DNA of 64,000 nucleotides, taken from the NCBI GenBank assembly GCA_032622095.1, contig CP136067.1, positions 121,991,030-122,055,029 on the forward strand, given 5' to 3'. Origin of the DNA: Siphonodentalium dalli. Lineage: Eukaryota > Mollusca > Scaphopoda > Gadilida > Siphonodentaliidae. Both the position numbers and the translations under genes were made by a program. A model generated the notes under the pieces. It was not told the origin of the DNA. It saw only the letters and a list, made by a program, of their open reading frames with translations, and did not search any database. Shown piece by piece: positions 1 to 11,010 of the stretch; position 1 is the first letter of the stretch, and each line of letters begins with the position of its first letter.

Positions 1-45
1 CATGGCTTTTGGTAAATAAACAATTCAAATCGAACAACTGTTGGC

Positions 46-152
46 TTAATTAATATTGAACATTATATTATCATTGTCTACACATATTTAACAGGAAGCT
101 ATACGAAACCTGTCAATGTACATGTATTAATTCTTCTAATAATGTTTTTTCT
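46..152 (+). repeat. Direct repeat, left copy
   Basis: This stretch contains TTAATTAATATTGAACAT, then AGCTATACGAAAC and TGTCAATGTA. A second copy in the same orientation lies at 5061-5152. The two copies bracket the foldback element at 198-4575 and the TTAA MITE at 4578-5065. They are diverged but align over roughly 90 bp. Whether they are ends of a larger element or a local duplication cannot be decided from the window. Confidence 0.55.
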
Positions 153-197
153 GACAATACTAAAGGTCGCATATCGATCTTACTTCTCAACCTTATA

Positions 198-3100
198 GTC
201 TGGTCGATAAAAGGTTTGACCTAGAAAAAATTTGGACTAAGTTGGTTTGTATACCATTTTGAAGAGGAATATATCCTCTATAACATATCCAAAATCCGCT
301 AAAATCCGCTTTGAGCATTTTCTGTAATTCAAGATGGCGTCCAAGATGGCTGCCATTTTCCTATAAGTCAGCTTGATGCAATTATAGTGAGAACATCTTG
401 TCATATGTATACACATGTATACATTTTTATGAAGCTAAGACATAACGCCACCTTTATGTGCAAAATTGGAACTCCCCGTCCAAGATGGCCGCCAAAATGG
501 CGACCGGAAGTGGAATTTTTACGTTTTTTTTACTAATATCTTTAAGATAAGTTTCTGTGGTTTGGAACTGGTTGAGAATTGTGACTTTATTTTGTATTTA
601 ACATGGTAACTGACCATTGGAGCAATGCAATATGCTGTTTGTGGGGTCCACACTCATTCCGATCACTCAAAAATTCGATTTTACAAAACGCGGTATAACA
701 TTTCACAAAAGATCCCCGAGATTCTAATCATATTTCATCAAGAAGTGGGAAGAACTGTGTAATGTAAGTGATGCATTCTATATCTTATTGATATTCGAAC
801 TCAATGGTACCAAAATTTGTCACTTTCGATCAAAATGGCTGCCAAAATGGCCACCAAAATATGGAAAATGGTAATTATTATCCTAGCGTGCCATGCAACC
901 GCTTACAAGTTGTGGTGATGCACACAATTGGCTATTCTGTCTTATATAGCTTGAGTACTAACATTTCTGATGCACCTTGGGTATGTATTACTATTTTAAC
1001 CACTGAAATTACCAGAATTATTCGAAATTTTCTGTCACAAACCGGATATCAAAATCAGCAAAAAATCGATGTTCAGGTTTGAGCCATTTTTTAAAAGTAA
1101 AATGGAACTATGTTTGGTATCAAAGATGTTCATTGTTTTGATATGTGTTACATGTGTCACACTGAGTTATTTTAGACAAAATTACTCATGATGGCTTCCA
1201 AAATGGCAACCAAATTTGGTAAACATTATTATATACATATACATATGTGTATATACGTGGTGTATATGTATACATAATCAGTGGTGACTCACATGCTACT
1301 TAATCAACTAAATGTTCTATTCTGGTGGTCCCGATACCCTACGAGTCATCACAAGTTCATTTTGAGGAATGCAATATGGATTTTGCCAAAAAGCTTCCTT
1401 GTTTTTGAACGGAAATTGACAGAACGTGGATACGGAACTGAAAGGGGTCATATTATGTGGCTATTCTGGCCCATTAGCATCAACATTGATCAACTTAATA
1501 CAGTGTGTTTGTCTGTTAACTGTATGGTCATAGGCGAGGTAAGTAGGTATACATGGAGTTATTGTATCCATGAACCATGTGAATAGTTATACAATGTGTG
1601 ACCTTATGGTCATGGATGAGATGTCCATAGTGAGGTATAGGTATATAAGGAGTAGCAGTATGGTGATGTGTGAGGTGAACATGTTTACAGTGAGTGACTG
1701 TCTGGTCATTGAAGTGGTGTATGGTCACAACGAGAGCAGCTACACTGTCCTGTATGTATATATGGAGTAAATGTGTGCTCAGAGGTGGGCTGTACATATG
1801 TACATCGGGTGGCTGTATTGTCATGGGTGGGTGTATATGTATACATATGGTAATGGATGGCTGTATGTATAAATAAGGTGTGGTTGTATGGTTATGGGTA
1901 ATGTGTATATGTGTACATGGAATGACTGCACGGTCATTGTTGAAGTGTATATGCATACCTGGAGTACACTTTGATGGCCATTGGCGGCTAGTATATAGAG
2001 AGTGACCTCATAGTGATGGGTGGGATGTCTATATTTATATGTAGGGCCTATTGTATTGTCATTGGTGGTGTGTACAAGTATACAGTGAATAGCTGAATGC
2101 TCATGGAGAGGGTGTATATGTATACAGCGAGTGGCTGAATTGTCACGATTGAGCTGTATATGCAAGTCTGAAGTACGAATGGCCGTGTGTTCGGGGTATT
2201 GGTATAGCTAGAAGCTGTGGCCATTGATGAAGTATATATATATATATATATATACACCTGGAGTTATGCTGTGGTCATGGGTGAGGTGTATATGTATATC
2301 ATGAGTGACTACATGGCCATGACACGGCCAATATGTACATAGGTATATAGGGATTGACAGTATGGCAAAATTAATGGTTGGGTGAATTGATATACAAGGA
2401 GTGACTATGATCACGAATGTGGTTTATGCGTATACAGCAAGAGGCTGAATTGCCATGGGCAGGTGTATGTGCAAGTCTGGAGTGTATGAATGGCCATATG
2501 CGCGGTATGAGACATTGATATATCTAGAAGGGCTGTAAGTCCACTTTTGTGAGGTCTATATGTATATATATGGAGTGACTCTATGGTTTTGGGTTGGGTG
2601 TATATGTATATCTTGAGTGGCTATATGGCATCGGGTGTCGCAAATATGTATATATACAGGGAGTGAGACTGTATGACCACTGGTGAGGTAAATAGGTATA
2701 CAAGAAGTTATGTATGAGCATGGATGTAGCGAACAGGTATGGAGTGACTGTATGGTCATCGGTGAGGTGTATATGTATATCTTTAGTGGCTGTATATCTA
2801 TGCATGTAACAAATAAATATACATGGAGTGGATGTATGGCCTATGGTTAGGCGAATGGGTATACAAGAGGTTACTTTGTGTCCATGTATGCAGTGAATAT
2901 GTATAGAGGTCATGTGAGTTGTTGGAGTATACCTGGTGTGTCTGCATGGTTATTCACGGCTATAGGGTCATGCGTTGGTGTATGGGTAAACCCAATTGTG
3001 GCTGTATGGTTGTTAATGGGTGATGTGTATGTCTATACATGGCCATTTACGTGGTGTTCATGTATATATGGAGTGACTGCATGCTCATGTGTGATTTGTA

Positions 3101-4575
3101 CTGGTGCACCTTTGTGTGACTATCGCTTTCCACAATAACTCAAGGATATGTTAATCGATTGATGTAATATCAGAGTGTTCTCCACATTAATTGCGTTTTA
3201 TATGCAATGTGAAGAAAACGGTTTTCCTGACAATAGTTTATTAGTTAATAATTTTTATGCTAATGAGCCAGAGTAGCCGCATAATATGATACCTTTCAGT
3301 TCAGTTACAACGTTCTGTCTGTTTCCGTTAAAAAACATGGACAGAATCCCAAAAGAGGTGTTCGGAAAAATCCATACTGCATCCCTTAAAATGAATTTGT
3401 CGTACCTCATAAGGTGCTGGGACAACCATAATATAAGATTAAGTTGTCAGTTGATTAAGTAGCATGTTTAATAACCAAGTGAGTCACAATTTGCTACCAT
3501 TTCGGAACAGCAGAGAATAATGTTCGGAATATAAACATTTTACCAAATTTGGTTGCCATTTTGCAAGTCATCTTGAGTAATATTGTCTAAAACACCACAC
3601 TATGCCATATTTAACGCATATCAAAATAAAAAGGACATTTGATTCTAAAGATAGTTCCATTTTACTTGAAAAAAAATGGTCCAAACATGAAAAGTTAATT
3701 TTTTTGCCGAGGTTGATGCTGTTTGTGATAGAAAAATCCCATAATTCTGGTAATTTCAGAATAGTAAATAGTAAAAATTAATCAAGGTGCATAATAAATG
3801 TTGGTATTCAATGTATATAAGACAGAATAGTCATTTGTGTACATCACCACAACTTGTAAGCGGTTGCATGGCACGCTGTGATAATAATTACCATTTTCCA
3901 TATTTTGGCGGCCATTTTGACAGCCATTTTGAGCCAAACTGACAATTTTGGTACCATTGAGTTCGAATATCAATAAGATATAGAATGCATCACTTACATT
4001 GCACAGTTCTTCCCACTTCTTGGTGAAATATGACCATAATCCCAAAGGGGATCTTTTGTGAAATGTTATACCGCGTTTTGTAAAATCGAATTTTTGAGTG
4101 ATCGGAAGGGGTGTGAACCCCACGAACAGCACATTGCATTGCTCCAATGGTCAGTTAATATGCTATATACAAAATAAAGTCACAATTCTTAACCAGTTCC
4201 AAACCACAGAAACTTATCTTAAAAGTATTAGTTAAAAACGTAAAAAATCCACTTCCGGTCGCCATTTCGGCGGCCATCTTGGATGGGCAGTTCCAATTTT
4301 GGCACATAAAGATGGCGTTATGTCATAGCCTCACAAAAATGTATACATGTGTATACATATGACAAGTTGTTCTCACTATAATTGCATCAAGCTGACTTAT
4401 AGGAAAATGGCAGCCATCTTGGACGCCATCTTGAATTACAAAAAATGCTCAAAGCTGATTTTAGCGGATTTTGGATATGTTATAGAGGAGAGCTTCCTCT
4501 TCAAAATGGTATAAAAACCAACTTAGTCCGAATTTTTTCTAGGTTGACCCTAAAATTTGAGTTTATCGACCAGAC
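198..4575. mobile_element. Large foldback DNA element, TA target site, ~1.3-kb inverted arms
   Basis: The ends are GTCTGGTCGATAAA on the left and its inverse TTTATCGACCAGAC on the right, each bordered by TA (196-197 and 4576-4577), consistent with a TA target duplication. The left arm (about 198-1510) is repeated in inverse orientation at about 3220-4575. Matching landmarks include the CAAGATGGC runs near 330 and 4420, the CATGCTACTTAATCAACT stretch near 1290 and its inverse near 3450, and the arm bases next to the core. The middle is a degenerate minisatellite. No transposase is visible, so this is non-autonomous. A relative with the same termini lies at 21131-23311. ORFs inside the arms are not credible genes: they recur with the repeat and match no family I know. 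The superfamily is unresolved; the TA site alone fits several. Confidence 0.8.
1490..3130. repeat. Degenerate minisatellite, ~50-60 bp period
   Basis: Variants of GTGTATATGTATACATGGAG followed by TGGCTGTATGGTCATGGGTG recur about every 50-60 bp or multiples of that. The array fills the loop between the inverted arms of the 198-4575 element. It creates long overlapping open frames on the minus strand rich in His, Thr, Ile and Tyr, which are by-products of the repeat and not genes. A short (TA)n tract lies near 2235-2255. Confidence 0.8.
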
Positions 4576-4577
4576 TA

Positions 4578-5065
4578 TTAATGGGGGACTGTACACTAAA
4601 TCCGGAAATTTATGGGACCATCTCCTTTTATACTCAACATAATATATGCAAAAAAATGAATGAATTTGAGCCATGGATTAGTGCGAAATACACTCGTATG
4701 CTCTATGAACGATGCAAACAACATGGTAATTATAACGAAATGAATTTATGACTCCAGTGTATTTTTACACTGATCCATGTCTCAAATGATGAGTATCAGA
4801 GCATGTTCTGATATCAAACTAGATCAGCGCCTGCAATGGCTGCAGCCGGTTCATTGGTTGGCTTGTACAAATGACTGGGGTTTATATTGTACCAAGCGTG
4901 TTAGAGCAAGTAATTGGTTAATCGCTATATAAAACTGGCCATTATTAGTATTATTATTATTATTAAATTCATTCTCAAATTCATTCATTTGTTGCATATA
5001 TTATGTTGATTATAAAAGGAGATGGCCCCATAAATGGTCGGATTTAGTGTTGAGTACCCCTTTAA
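4578..5065. mobile_element. TTAA-flanked foldback MITE (GGACTGTACACTA family)
   Basis: TTAA lies at 4578-4581 and 5062-5065. The left end reads GGGGACTGTACACTAAATCC and the right end is its imperfect inverse, GGATTTAGTGTTGAGTACCCC. Arms continue inward with GGGACCATCTCCTTTTATAC and its inverse. The same family is present as a compact hairpin at 38603-38959. The middle holds a non-repeated ~240 bp with a short (ATT)n tract near 4945-4970. TTAA targets with A/G-rich first bases are known for Kolobok-type elements; that assignment is inference. Confidence 0.75.
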
Positions 5066-5152
5066 TTAATATACATTGAACATTCTATTATAATGTATAT
5101 ACCCCTTTAACCCGTATTAGCTATACGAAACATGTCAATGTATATGTATTAA
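5061..5152 (+). repeat. Direct repeat, right copy
   Basis: Partner of 46-152: TTAATATACATTGAACAT, AGCTATACGAAACATGTCAA and TGTATTAA occur in the same order. It directly follows the TTAA MITE and runs into the TTAA of the next element. Confidence 0.55.
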
Positions 5153-5390
5153 ATGTACTCAATCTGATCAGACGCTCCTAACTTACAAAATTGTATTTCT
5201 TTGGCTTCGGGGGTAAAAATATTTGATTCGAGTCGATGAACTCACCCACCAAAGCTCATGGTAATTAGATATCGATTTTTGAAGTTTGCTATTGCTATTG
5301 TTTGTGGACCAGAAGCACGTGGTCAAACGGACGAAGATGCGGATGAAGATGGATAATTATAAAATCAAGTGGTAATATTAAACCTATTCA
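5149..5390. mobile_element. Partial TTAA MITE (GTACTCAA family)
   Basis: Starts at TTAA (5149-5152) followed by ATGTACTCAATCTGATCAGA. It continues with TCTTTGGCTTCGGGGGTAAA and TTTGATTCGAGTCGATGAAC, the same order as in the full copies at 16220-16709 and 31014-31490. The copy stops after about 240 bp near GGATAATTATAAAATCAAG, so the right half is missing. Confidence 0.7.
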
Positions 5391-5477
5391 GCTTATCATA
5401 ATTTCTCACATTTACAAGAGCCATGCGAGAACACAAATGACGAATGATGTTTTTTTCTTCCGCCGTCTGCTCGATAT

Positions 5478-6157
5478 TTGCTTTCATATCTGACAACAAA
5501 TGCATGGGCCATGGTTCTCTTTGTTCTTTGTTCTAAATTGTTGAATAATTATAGACGAAATTCTAGAGATCAATTTGTCCAAAACTGGCATTCCGCTATG
5601 AGTAACTCATGGAAAGGAAAAACATATAGGATTCTGAAGTCAACGTTTCGAATGGAAGAATTTATTTCACATGCCTCTAACAAAGATATAATAACTCTAA
5701 TCCGATTTAGAACGGCGAACCATTATTTGCCAATAGAGACCGGGCGATGGAATAAAACTCCACAGTCTGAGCGCAAATGCACGTTTTGTGAAATGAATGC
5801 TATTGGCGATGAATACCACGTATTACTTGAATGTCCAGAACTAGCCCTTAACAGAAAAAGGTACATCAAGAAATCTTATTGGAACTTCCATAATCAGAGA
5901 AAACTTACCATTCTTCTTTCAAATAATAAACCAAATATAATCCGAAACTTGTGTAAATTTATTTGCCACATCAATGAAAGAGCTAATTGCTCTCCTGTGT
6001 AATTATTATCTTGTGTTAATTATATTATCTGTGTAATTATTATCTCATCCTGATGGTCTGGGGTTGCGAGCAATGATATGTTATGTGTTTAACCTATGTT
6101 TATGCATATTTATATTCTTAAAACCATGAATTTGGTCGAAGAATTAAAATGAATCTG
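5478..6157 (+). pseudogene. 5'-truncated non-LTR retrotransposon (LINE), C-terminal end and 3' tail
   Basis: The open frame ends at 6002 and encodes the last ~150 residues of a LINE polyprotein, downstream of the reverse transcriptase. The protein has RFRTANHYLPIETGRW followed by a zinc-knuckle-like CTFCEMNAIGDEYHVLLEC (Cys-x2-Cys ... His-x4-Cys). This C-terminal arrangement is familiar from invertebrate LINEs and recurs at 7434-7620, about 18006-18140 and 48737-49690 here. LINE similarity begins near residue 20; the frame has no genuine ATG start and the first residues belong to the insertion site. After the stop there is an AT-rich 3' UTR with a short tail of TGAATC repeats near 6147-6160. 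It lacks endonuclease and polymerase domains, so it is a dead copy. The clade is not assigned. Confidence 0.8.
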
Positions 6158-6159
6158 AA

Positions 6160-6980
6160 TCTGTTAGCAAGTTTACAAAGAACGGGTGTGACCATGCAAT
6201 GTGGATATAACTATACATATACAGGGTTCAATGGGTTCGATGATCCCGATCCCGACCAGGGAACGGCATTGATTATATTGTCCGACCAATAACTCCATGG
6301 TGAATGTTTGTATAACTTGAAAGCCAATTTACAGAAGAGGCAATGTAATTGATTCGAACCGGATGGATTTCTCGCAGAATGGACTCGTTCTAATTCAAAT
6401 ATTAAAGATGATCTGACCTATCTGTCAACAAATTAGTCACGAGGCAGAAGAAAATTTAAAGGTATCAGATGGACTTGTTCGGATGGGTAAAACTGATAAG
6501 TTAGTACTCAGGCACTATGCTAACTGGAGTAATGTAGCATTATACCAACATCAACGAAAATATCAAACAAATCCACTGTACAACTCCATAGAAAACATCG
6601 TCTGAACTAAGATCAATTGTAAATATCTACTTCTCGATTCGGGACGAAACTGTCGGTGATTTACTAACGCAACCGATTTCGCCATCAAGAGTCATCGCAT
6701 TTAATTAATATATACGAATGACGGTCAATTTTGATATAAAAATAACTACTTTGAGCAATATTAGTGTTTCACATCACTTTAAAATACTGGCAATCAATGT
6801 CATTCGTATCACATGGGCATAGAGGAAATGCATAAAATCATCCAGTTTAGTTATACATAGAAAACTATCAAAAATGCTCATATTTGAGAAGCATTGACGC
6901 TCTTTATACAAGAAGCTATCATTGGAATGGCTGACAAAAATTCAAAACATATGAAAACTTCCTAATTTGAAAGTCAATAT
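6160..6980. other. No gene or repeat recognised
   Basis: AT-rich sequence with stops in all frames. I saw no inverted repeats, tandem arrays or family matches to the rest of the window, apart from one CGCTCTTTATA motif near 6898. Confidence 0.4.
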
Positions 6981-6984
6981 CCGG

Positions 6985-7640
6985 TCAATAAGATAAGATA
7001 AGATTTAATGCAAAATACACCCAAATGGGAAGTTGCAAACATGAATAAAATATATATAATTTGACAAAAATTAACAATATATATTAGACTAGACGATGAG
7101 CCCGACGTTGTCCGGGCTATTCAAAAACCAAATTTCAAGTCGATAGCTCTACCCAGGCCGACGTTGTCCGGGCTATTCAAAAACCAAATTTCAAGTCGAT
7201 AGCTCTACCCGTTTCCGAGATATGGTCTGCGCATGCGCGAAGCTGGCGTATATATACGTACAATGTAGTTTCCTAACGAATTTAGTTTTTCTCTTCTCAT
7301 CGAAACATTGAATTCATCTGTTATATTTTATTAATTGACTAGCTTTCATTGGAATCCCGAGCGGTGAAGAAAGACCGGATCATGTCACATATAACATTAA
7401 TGGTTGCTTTGTGTTCATTCTTCATAATAAATCTTAATTTCTCATAAATTCATAATATTCGTCATTTCTGAAAAATTTGGGAACTGTGATTATGTCCCTA
7501 AAATGTGTATCGCGCATACTTTTGTAGGCTCTACATTCTAATATAAAATGGTATTCTGTTTCAATTTGTTTATATTTACACACAATACATAATCTTTCTT
7601 TAACGGGTAGTGGGGGCTGATATAATTATTGTCCGATGTC
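6985..7640 (-). pseudogene. Decayed LINE 3' end, minus strand
   Basis: Reading the minus strand, about 7620-7434 encodes a LINE C-terminus with CIVCKYKQIETEYHFILEC followed by RAYKSMRDTHFRDI and a TAA stop at 7436-7434. The knuckle spacing matches the other LINE ends in this window. The frame is short and has no upstream polymerase. Further downstream, 7070-6985 reads as a LINE-like 3' end with CATTTGGGTGTATTTTGCAT and a (CTTAT)n tail. The two parts are separated by an apparent insertion at about 7080-7260 that carries a tandem duplication. That they come from one LINE copy is inference. Confidence 0.65.
7102..7210 (+). repeat. 56-bp tandem duplication
   Basis: CCGACGTTGTCCGGGCTATT through AGTCGATAGCTCTACCC occurs twice, at 7102-7154 and 7158-7210, nearly identical. 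It sits within the sequence that separates the two LINE parts. The outer bases on the left read AGACTAGACGATGAG. Confidence 0.85.
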
Positions 7641-8094
7641 CGATCTAATTATGTTCTGATATATGGTGACAGATGGTGGTATCATGGTGTCAAATGGGAC
7701 AGGGCATCTTTAATGGTGTAACCAGAATAACATCGGTGTTCGAGATGGAGAGGCGGTGGGCGTTCAGAATACTGCGAACTAAACTATTGTCAAATCAATT
7801 AAGACAATATTTCATAATGTATTAAGCACCTATAATTTAATGATAAGCTCTCAATTAATGGAATACTGTAAAACTCTTGGTTATCACTAACCTTAATAAT
7901 AATGAAAGTACAGATGTTCGCAGCTGCACACGTGTTTGGAACGATGCCAAAATTGTTGGTTATAATTGACCAGACCAACCACATTCCATATGCATAAAGA
8001 GGAATAACTCTAGAATTGGGAATGCGAGCAATAATGTTGAATACTTCTGTCGAAGCCAACAACATTTTTACCAAATTTCAACAGGATCCGATAA

Positions 8095-8190
8095 CCTATA
8101 TGGCTGAAATATTTGATCGGACGAACGGTCGGACATACGAACTTCCAGACGGACGTACGGACAGACGTACGGAGAACCGGACGTGTGTAA
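8095..8190. repeat. Degenerate (TCCG)n-type tract
   Basis: Contains repeated CGGAC/GTACGGAC motifs, the minus-strand form of a TCCG tetranucleotide tract. On the minus strand it is followed by TTCGTCCGATCAAATATTTC and sequence open over about 90 codons to 7799. Similar tracts lie at 13993-14010, 18956-18996, 43640-43662 and 47400-47425. They are typical companions of Helentron/Pearl-like elements in invertebrates; here no element ends could be fixed. Confidence 0.45.
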
Positions 8191-8204
8191 CCAGTATACC
8201 CACC

Positions 8205-9224
8205 CACGGTGGGGAATCACGTGTCTTCGAGGTTGGTGAGTACCACGCATTCAAAATGGCTGAGGCGAGTGCAAACGAACAAAAACATAATATATGGGGA
8301 ACTGACACAAAACATAGCCTTTTGACTGTTACGAGCATATGCTAGTTTATTTTTAAAACAAGTTGATACCTTATTTGTTCGGGAATTCCCAGTAGTTTTC
8401 TATCGCATTATGACCAAAATTGCCAGTCGGAGGTTCGTGGAATACACCTATCCATACATCCTATAGGAGAATCCTTCGACTGGCAACTTTGGTCAGAATG
8501 TTACAGCAAGCAGCTGTGAGTTTGGACACAAGTGAGGTATCAGCTTATTTGAAAAATAGTATAGCAAATTCTCGTAGCTGCCAAAATACTATGTTATATA
8601 AGGATTAACTGTCATGTGGACTGTTTTTATGGAGATGTAACGGTGAGGTAAGTGGACATAACTTGTGTAAAACCCGAAGGGTTTTACATACAAGTTATGT
8701 CCACTTACCTCACCGTTACATCTCCATAAAAATAGTCCACATGACAGTTAATCCTTATATTTATATACATTTAGCGAAAAAGCCACTTTTGTAAATATAT
8801 TTAAATCGAAAAGTGTATCGTGACAAGATCAGCCCAAAATACCCAATAGCACCCTTGGCAAAAGTTAATAGGAACAATTTCTCTTCATGTTGAAACCCGA
8901 TGATGTATTAAGTCAATCCTGCGCGAGTCAAAATGCGCCCAAAGCACTACGCGTTCGTCTTTCCAAACCTAATGACGTATCGATGGTGTTATTAGCTTGG
9001 TGTTATTAGGCGTTGCGCATTCACCGATAAATAACTGCAACTAGCCACGTGGGCGCCGACCAATCAGAATGCTGGATTTAGTGATGACAACACTTAGTGT
9101 GTAAATATATATCATTATCCTAGTTTATTACCGTTTTCCTCGTTTCTGGTCGCGTTTGCGATCAGGTTGGCCATTTTGAATGGGTGATACTCATTAACTC
9201 GAAACAACGTGATTCCCCACCGTG
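8205..9224. mobile_element. Foldback element with CACGGTGGGGAATC ends
   Basis: The left end is CACGGTGGGGAATCACGTG and the right end is its inverse, ending GATTCCCCACCGTG at 9224. Inner terminal sequence contains ACGCATTCAAAATGGC on the left and GCCATTTTGAATGGGTGATA on the right. A second copy is at 13072-13593 and a right end with tandem amplification is at 29380-29560. An internal foldback with TTGCCAGTCGGAGG and its partner TCCTTCGACTGGCAA (about 8410-8515) is shared with the 13072 copy. The copy is expanded by a hairpin at 8593-8762 and about 400 bp of unshared sequence. Confidence 0.75.
8593..8762. repeat. Long hairpin MITE inside the 8205-9224 element
   Basis: The arm TATATAAGGATTAACTGTCA through GTGGACATAACTTGT is followed by its near-exact inverse. 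The stem is about 80 bp, with one mismatch near 8630 and an AT-rich edge. The loop is itself a small hairpin, GTAAAACCCGAAGGGTTTTAC-like. It lies where homology between 8205-9224 and the 13072 copy stops, so it is likely a later insertion. Confidence 0.85.
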
Positions 9225-9440
9225 CCACCATTCAGTTCGTGTGTGTGAGGGTATAATAAGCGTTAACAATAAATCAACATTATGTCAAGACCCCTCTTCA
9301 GTTTATATGATCCGTCTACAGTTCTACCCACCATGGACGCCTCAGAAAAGTTTAAACAATTTTATCAATCACTCAAGAGCCACTTGACAGCAATTTCGCC
9401 AATAAGTTCATGTCCATGATTTAGACCTTTACGATTTAAG

Positions 9441-9657
9441 TACAGTAATGCTCTAAGTAATTGACTTCTTAACAAGAGAAGAATTATGGGTAACTTTTCA
9501 GGATTTAGTCGGAAATATGGCTTGTTGCCATTCATCGGAAATCTCTCGCCGAGAGCTTTCCGATGAATGGTAACAAGCCATATTTCCGACTAAATCCTGA
9601 AATGTTACCCATAATTCTGCTCCGGTTAAGGAGTCGATTACTTAGAGCATTACTGTA
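9441..9657. mobile_element. Hairpin MITE, TACAGTAATGC family
   Basis: The left end TACAGTAATGCTCTAAGTAA and right end TTACTTAGAGCATTACTGTA are inverse. The arms carry GGATTTAGTCGGAAATATGG and its inverse around a short centre with CTCTCGCCGAGAG. The terminal TA may be the target duplication. A rearranged copy is at 11275-11541. Confidence 0.8.
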
Positions 9658-10153
9658 GCCATTCATGGCTCCCTGTACACATTGGACTGTAGTAGAAATC
9701 ACGATTTGATCATGTATAGGATAAATCATGCAAAATGTGAGTAATTAAAACTTTTCTATAATTTGTACTTTTCCTTCATTTTAAATTATGTGATCTCTAT
9801 AATAGTATTTAAAGTGACAGAAGGCCTTTGAAGACCGGTCATGTAAAATAACACAAAAGTGTAAACAACTATCAATAACAAGTACATGTGAACTAGAGCG
9901 ACTTTGTTTTATTTTCAATATTAATATCTATCCAGTAACGATATTTCACATATCGAAACCATTGTTATGTAAACATTGCTGTTACAGTGGCATTACCGAT
10001 CAAAGTACAATTAGTCCAATAATTGGATACCAAAGTTTAATGATAACTTGACGGTAAACATTGTAAAAGCTCAAAACAAAGAATAATATTCTGGCAATCA
10101 TATTCAGACTAAAATATTTGAACTTCTTACATGTACACGATTACCGATGTTTG
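9658..10153. other. No gene recognised
   Basis: AT-rich spacer with no long frame and no repeat match found elsewhere in the window. Confidence 0.35.
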
Positions 10154-10554
10154 TTAACCCTTTACCCAACAAACCGGCCAAAACCGGCCAAATAAAGCTT
10201 CAACAGCCTAAAATATCTTCGGTCTGTCTCAATAGAACCATACAAATATGGATATCATTGGAACCGGCTCCTTGACCACATTGTGATAGTTACAGTTATG
10301 CCCTGTGCCAATGCATTCTCTTATATATGCGAGTCGACCATAGGTCGCCTCGCATATATAAGAGAATGCATTGGCCTAAAAAAAATATTTTTTTTAACAC
10401 TTTTTACCATTTTTTCTTACATTCTTTAACAATTTTATAATTTTGAATGTGTTAAGCCAATGCATTCTCTTATATATGCGAGGCGACCTATGGTCGACTC
10501 GCATATATAAGAGAATGCATTGGCACAGGGCCCTTCTGTTGGGTAAAGGGTTAA
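10154..10554. mobile_element. TTAA MITE type A with paired 69-bp palindromes
   Basis: TTAA (10154-10157, 10551-10554) borders CCCTTTACCCAACA and its inverse TGTTGGGTAAAGGG. Two copies of the 69-bp palindrome lie inside, at 10307-10375 and 10456-10524, in inverse orientation to each other: the first reads GCGAGTCGACCATAGGTCGC and the second its inverse. The left subterminal region has the short direct repeat CGGCCAAAACCGGCC. Highly similar copies are at 31487-31879 and 55291-55690. PiggyBac-type elements typically show TTAA followed by CCCTTT, so a piggyBac-derived MITE is plausible. No transposase is present. Confidence 0.85.
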
Positions 10555-10954
10555 CAAATCACTGTACTAGTTTTCAAGACGAGCAATTTCGTTATTGAAG
10601 AACTATCAGAAATGAATATAAGAATACAGTGTATTTATTTCCCCATGTTCTTCTTAATGGGGATGTTTTTACATACTGTTATATGTTTTGCACATTTACC
10701 CACCGCGATTGCTTTGGGTCCCTTTAATGAAGATTTGATACCAACATTTCCTGTAAATTCCTGAGTCATCAGGCTGGAGCCATGCCAATTCTTCGCTTAT
10801 ACCATGAAAAATAAACATTATTTATAGTCAATGGCATATCTTAGGCTTGGGCATACATTTCCCGAAAAATGTGTTTTTTCCCAATGGCGTTGGCTTTTTA
10901 AAAACAGTAACATTGAATACACATGCAGATTAATTCCTAATCTTTGGTGGGAAA

Positions 10955-11010
10955 TGTTCAGATAATAAGTTCAACAAGCGGCTTGTTTGTTGAACTTATT
11001 ATATGAACAT
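10955..11010. repeat. Small hairpin
   Basis: TGTTCAGATAATAAGTTCAACAAGC-like left arm faces GCTTGTTTGTTGAACTTATT on the right with almost no loop. It may be a miniature element or the remnant of one; ends and target duplication are not clear. Confidence 0.6.

Noticed and set aside
1528-2913. Long overlapping minus-strand ORFs rich in His/Ile/Thr
   Set aside because: They are translations of the 50-60-bp minisatellite in several frames, with no independent start or domain.
46-5152. LTR retrotransposon
   Set aside because: The direct repeats are short and diverged, and the interior is foldback DNA with no gag, protease or polymerase.
10307-10375. Palindrome as a bacterial-type terminator or an miRNA precursor
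   Set aside because: Eukaryotic context rules out the first. The arms have almost no loop (3 nt) and perfect pairing, unlike typical miRNA hairpins, and no small-RNA data are available.
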